DNA from: Diplosphaera chodatii | Lineage: Eukaryota; Chlorophyta; Trebouxiophyceae; Prasiolales; Stichococcaceae | Length of the DNA: 64,000 nt | NCBI GenBank assembly: GCA_032358165.1 | Contig: JAALGY010000059.1 | Location: forward strand, 1,054,001-1,118,000 | Direction of reading: 5' to 3' | Shown here: positions 59,748 to 64,000 of the stretch, piece after piece | Layout of the letters: each line of letters begins with the position of its first letter | Numbering within the stretch: position 1 is the stretch's first letter | Made by a program: the position numbers and the translations under genes | Notes under the pieces: model-generated | Database searches by the model: none | What the model was told of the DNA's origin: nothing | What the model saw: only the letters and a program-made list of their open reading frames with translations

Positions 59748-62700
59748 ATGGAGCAGGGGCGCAAGGCTGCGTCTGTGGCTGCAGCGCTGGCCGCCTCCCG
59801 GCGCAAGGGAGCCGCGATCGGCTTGCCCGCCGACACCGTCGTCCAGCTGCGCGGCCTGCTCAAGGCATGCGCTGCGCCAGCTCAGGACTCAAGCAGCATG
59901 ACTCAGCTGCAACGTTTCTGCGTGTTGTTCGGATACACGTGTGTGCATGTGTCCTGCCTGTTGAGGTTTTGCTTCTGTCTGATGTCCGTGGCCGGCCGTA
60001 CCACATGCCGCTCAACTGCCACATCTCCACGCATCACCGCCGATCCTCACAAGGGTCCATGGATGCTGCACTCCGCATCAAAGATGTACATATGCATGTC
60101 GGTACTCTAGGAAACAGCGCAGCTGAGGTCGTTGGCACTGCCGCGCTGTTGCACCAAGCTCTGCAGAGCAGCGTCCCAGCGTTCCTGCGGTGCTCCACAC
60201 CGGACGCCATCTTCACACCGATAGAGTTTGAAAGCTGCTTCATGTGTTGTATACCCACGTGTTCGCACACAGGATGCTGTGCCCGCTGCCGCCAGCGCGG
60301 CGACGGCAGCCGGAAGCAGTGCTGCGGGGCCGCCGTCAGGACCCGCGCTGCGTCAGCGGCTGCTTGAGCTGCACGACGAGCTCGCGGCGCTCCACTTCAG
60401 CATTGAGCAGATCCGGCAGGCACTCCTGGTAGGGTTGCGTGTCCCGCGAACGCTGGACTTGCAATCCTCACATCCAGCGGTGTAAATGTGGTGAATCCAT
60501 GTGCCATCTGGATGCGGGTCCCAGTCCGCTGCTTGCTGAACACCCGTCCGCCTGGATGCATCGCAGGCCGTTGCCCCGCTCGTCAGCAGGGACGCGGCGC
60601 TGGACTGGCTGTGCGTGAGCCTGGCGCCAGACGAGCTGCCGAGGGCCTTCGCTGCCGGGGCGCAGGGCGAGGTGGCGGCGGCGCCGGCGCGCGTGATAGC
60701 CACCGGCGACGCGTCGCGCGCCGCAGCGGCAGCGGCAGCGGCAGCCAGGTCGACCCCGAGGCCCATGCTGTTGTTGTTGTGCTGCCCCGCGGCACACAAC
60801 TAACGAAGCTGTCCTTGACCATGCTACCCACATCCAGGCCGTATACAAGATGCCTCACATGACATGTTTTGTACATGTTTTGTACACCTTGACATGAGTG
60901 CTAGCATGTGATACTGCCAACATCTTCTGCAGCAACTGAAACGACATGCTGAATTTGGGGTGTAATCGCACGTGACAACACATTCGGTCGTTCCCTTTTC
61001 AACAGGCAGGGCAGCGATGCGGACGGTGCCACCCCGCCAGGCGCGGCCGCTGGGTCGCCGCCGCGACCATCTGTACACGCCGCAGCCACCGCAGCCAGTG
61101 ATGCAGCCAGGGGCGGGTCCAGCGGCGCCGGCCGCGGCGATCTCGGCGGTCATGCGGCGGCGGCGCGCCCCGACCAGAAGCGCTGGATCCAGCAGTACAT
61201 GCAGCAATCCTCGGACTCCGAGGCGTCCGCATCCGAGGTGGGCATCAAAGGTATCTGGACGGCGGAACCCGAAACTCGGTGCACTGTGCCGATGGCACCA
61301 GCAGCAAGTGGCTGTCCGGCCCGGTGAGCTTGCACGGTTTGCGCAGACACTTGAACAAGCCCTTTGTCAGACATTTCAATGATCTGCATGCCAAGGAGGA
61401 CTGCTCTGTGATGTTGACGCTGCAACTGAGGTGCCTAGAGTTGGTGACGTCGCAGGAGGACGGCTCCATCGAGAACTGGGAGCTGTTTGCGGACCCGCGG
61501 GCGCTGGAGCGCCGGAAGGCCGAGCGGAAGCGCGCGGCGCTGCCGCCCGAGGTTGGTTGCCTGTTGTGCGGCGTCTGTCTGATGGCACCCTGCACACGGG
61601 AGCTTGAACGTCGACAGCTTGCATCTTCACCACCCTGAAAAGGAATGGCGTGTGCAGACGCGACGGCGGCTGGTGGCGGGGGAATTCGCGGCGGCAAAAG
61701 GGGAGGCGGCCCGGGCGAAGGCGGATGACGACAAGGGGCGCCAGCGGGCAGCCGGGGAGATGATCCGCGGCCTGAAGCAGGAGATGGCCGAGCTGGGTGA
61801 GCTGGCTCAGTTCTGCTGGCAACTGCTGTCAGGCATACAACCTGCATATTGGGGGTGTGTGCTGGCCTTTCCTTGACGCCAATGCGGTCACGCCGTTCCA
61901 GTGCGCCCTATGCAGCAAGCATCAGGTTGCAAGTGGGGTTACCACACGCTGAGGTGTTTTTGAGCGTTGTGTCAGTGTCTAGACGGTCCGTGATGCCCAT
62001 GAGTCGGCCTGCAAGTGCTGTGCGCCAGCACACCAGAGTCGCAGGAGTGCAGCTACGCTCTTCTGCGGCTCTGGCAGCTGAGTCTCAGCACTATCTGCAC
62101 CAGCACCACGTGCGCAGGGTTGCGTGAGTGCTATGGTGCGGTTGACAGAACCGTCGACTGCGTAGGACCCTGGGCAACACATGCCATTTACCTGCAGGCA
62201 TCACAGAGGACTGGCTGCAGCAGCAGCTGCAGCAGCAGCAGCAGCAGCAAACAGCGCCTTCAATCGACACCGGCAGCACTCAGGCAGACACTCAGCAGGC
62301 AGACAGCACAGGCGCAGCGTCACCCGCGGACGCAGCGCAGCAGCAGCAGGATCCAGATGGGGACGCCATGCTTGCCGGTCTTGCAGCAGCCGACGACTTC
62401 TCGAATGCAACCGAGGCCGTTGGCTCACCAGCAGCGACAAATGCGGACCCGCCAGACGAAGACGGCAGCGGCGCGCCAGACCACCGGCTTCCAGCAACCC
62501 GCACGCCAGGTGGTGCCGCAGATGTGGATGTCTATGCTGACGCAGCGTACTGGCAGGACGATGGTGCGGCCGAGCAGTCACCAGCACGGCCTGCACAGGT
62601 AGGTGAATGCGTCATGTGCGTATGCATACGAGTGGATTCCTCATCAACATGCTGCCGAGTGTGCACAGGTGCAATGTGTCTGCAGCCGCCCTGCACTGCC

Positions 62701-64000
62701 AGGGGCCACAACATCTGGACAGCGCAGTCATTGTGCAGCTTGACGGTGCACACCAAATGCCACTGCTGGCACTGCAGGATCTCACCGTGTTTTGGAGCCC
62801 CTTGACCCGACCCTATCAACTGCAGGAGCGTGTGAACGGCGCCGGTAGCGACGCAGAGGAGGAGTTCACCGGCGGCCTGTTCGATCAGGAGGCCGGCGGG
62901 TCGGCGTGGGAGGCGGCCGCGCCGGTGCTGACGCCGAAGCCAAAGCCGCGGCCAGCGCAGCCGAAGAAGCAGAAAGGTTTGCATGCAAAACGCGGGCCAC
63001 TCGGCAGCTGCCCACTGCTGCATCGTTGCCCAGGGTCTTGTGCAGCGGCGCAGCAGACAGGATGCTCATCTAGAGTGCACAGGTAGTGCAGCAAACGCTT
63101 GGTCTTGGTAGCATCTGTGCGCCTGCTGCATGTTTGATGGTAACCAATGGTCGTGTGTCGAACTGAAGCCATGTTGCTGACATTGGCATTGGCATGTGCG
63201 CAGGCGGCAGAGCGGTAGCCGCGCCACCACCAGAGCCGCCCAGGCAGCCGAAGCCCACCCTGCAGCAGCACTGCGCGGCGACAGGTGCACAGGCAGCGTG
63301 CCGCTGTTTCAGCTGCTGGTGTATCAGGGAGCGGCTACCGACGTTGGCAGTGCTGTTTCCCTGATGCACTGTACCTGTCCGATAGCTGACCCTTTTGCTT
63401 GCTCGTGACCCCTGAGATCAACAGCTGCATGTTGCTGCAGGGCTGCCGCCGCCGCAGTTCAGCAAACTGCCGCCTGGCGGCGGGCGTGGGGACCGGCTAG
63501 AGTCCCTTCGAAAGGCAGCGGCGCAGGTCAGCCAACCGATCAGCGTTCACTGTGCGATGCATGTGGCTGTGCCTGAACGCACCAGTGCTGGGAAGAGCGC
63601 GCAAGATCACCATGGTCATGATGACATGACCGGCGCCTGTGCAGGCAAAGGCGGCAGCGGATGCAGCAGCGCGGGCGCTGTCCAAGGCCGAGGAGGCAGG
63701 CACAGCCTCACCGGCAGAGGCATCGGATGCGCAGGTGCTGCCTCAATTGCTGGGACTGCCATGCAAAAAGAGCTTTGGCTCAATTGCTGAGTCTCTTCTG
63801 CTGCATGGACCCCGATTTCGGCTGTTGCAGCGTTGGCTTTATGGGCCATTCTGCAGGCGCTGCGGAGGCAGGCAGACATGGCGGCAGTTGAGGCAGAGGA
63901 GGCAGTTGACCCGCCGCCTGGGCTGCTGCGCTACTCCGTGACCGTTGCAGCAGGAGGTGGCGGCAGGAAAGGTGCGCAGTGAGGCACAGAAGAGACTGAC
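59748..64000 (+). CDS. DHX29-like DExH-box RNA helicase, N-terminal region (runs off right edge)
   Basis: The protein starts MEQGRKAASVAAALAASRR at the ATG at 59748. Exon 60273-60428 gives RQRLLELHDELAALHFSIEQ, and the next (from about 60569) gives ALDWLCVSLAPDELPRAF. This is the UBA-like region with the 'SALDWLCLNLxxxxLP' signature of DHX29 and plant DExH7-type helicases. Then come QKRWIQQYMQQSS (61180) and DPRALERRKAERKRAALPPE. A charged coiled coil at about 61690-61800 contains GEMIRGLKQEMAELG. A Gln-rich and acidic stretch follows (62.2-62.6 kb), then a Lys/Pro-rich one. The helicase core lies beyond the window. DHX29 helps 40S ribosomes scan structured mRNA leaders; a plastid or other role is possible. 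The donor of exon 1 (about 59865-59930) is unclear, and the exons after 63.2 kb are tentative. Confidence 0.65.
62218..62249 (+). repeat. (CAG)n tract encoding polyglutamine
   Basis: About ten CAG/CTG-type units encode a Gln run after ITEDWLQQ in the DHX29-like gene. Confidence 0.8.

Noticed and set aside
1..64000. tRNA, rRNA, CRISPR arrays, insertion sequences or viral genes
   Set aside because: Scanning by eye found no regularly spaced repeats, no transposase or viral domains, and no cloverleaf or rRNA cores. A covariance-model search would be needed to exclude small RNAs fully.

Overview
The window reads as nuclear DNA of a green alga, probably a trebouxiophyte/Chlorella-type alga (inference). 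It is GC-rich, and its genes are split into many short exons joined at GT/AG sites. The proteins are plant- or alga-like: a two-domain plastid NFU protein, a plant-type molybdo-aldehyde oxidase, ALIX, TTC27 and DHX29. Short plant-type telomere repeats (TTTAGGG) occur inside introns. No bacterial operons, CRISPR arrays, rRNA or tRNA genes were recognised.

Left block (1-18.4 kb): a left-truncated acyltransferase-3-like membrane protein (-), a six-exon SAM methyltransferase (+), a plastid NifU-like Fe-S scaffold NFU (-), an FAD monooxygenase resembling kynurenine 3-monooxygenase (+), and a long ALIX/BRO1-domain ESCRT-associated gene (+).

Central block (18.9-33.7 kb): five tandem paralogous genes, all on the + strand. 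Each has seven coding exons, and intron phases (2,1,2,0,1,2) are identical in all five. I joined the exons by eye and every copy gives an uninterrupted frame (334, 334, 331, 314 and 335 codons). The proteins start with an F-box-like helix pair and continue as leucine-rich repeats. All five carry an upstream element of the form TATCGGCGGCA about 280-320 bp before the start codon. This lineage-type F-box/LRR array is the most unusual part of the window.

Right block (34.2-64 kb): a TTC27-like TPR protein (-), an aldehyde oxidase of about 11 kb (-), two divergently arranged secreted Ala/Pro-rich proteins with signal peptides and GPI-like C-terminal tails (- and +), and the N-terminal half of a DHX29-like RNA helicase that runs off the right edge (+). 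The genes look like independent housekeeping or lineage-specific loci, not one pathway.

Exon boundaries come from reading frames and GT/AG sites only. They are solid for the array and the methyltransferase, and approximate elsewhere.
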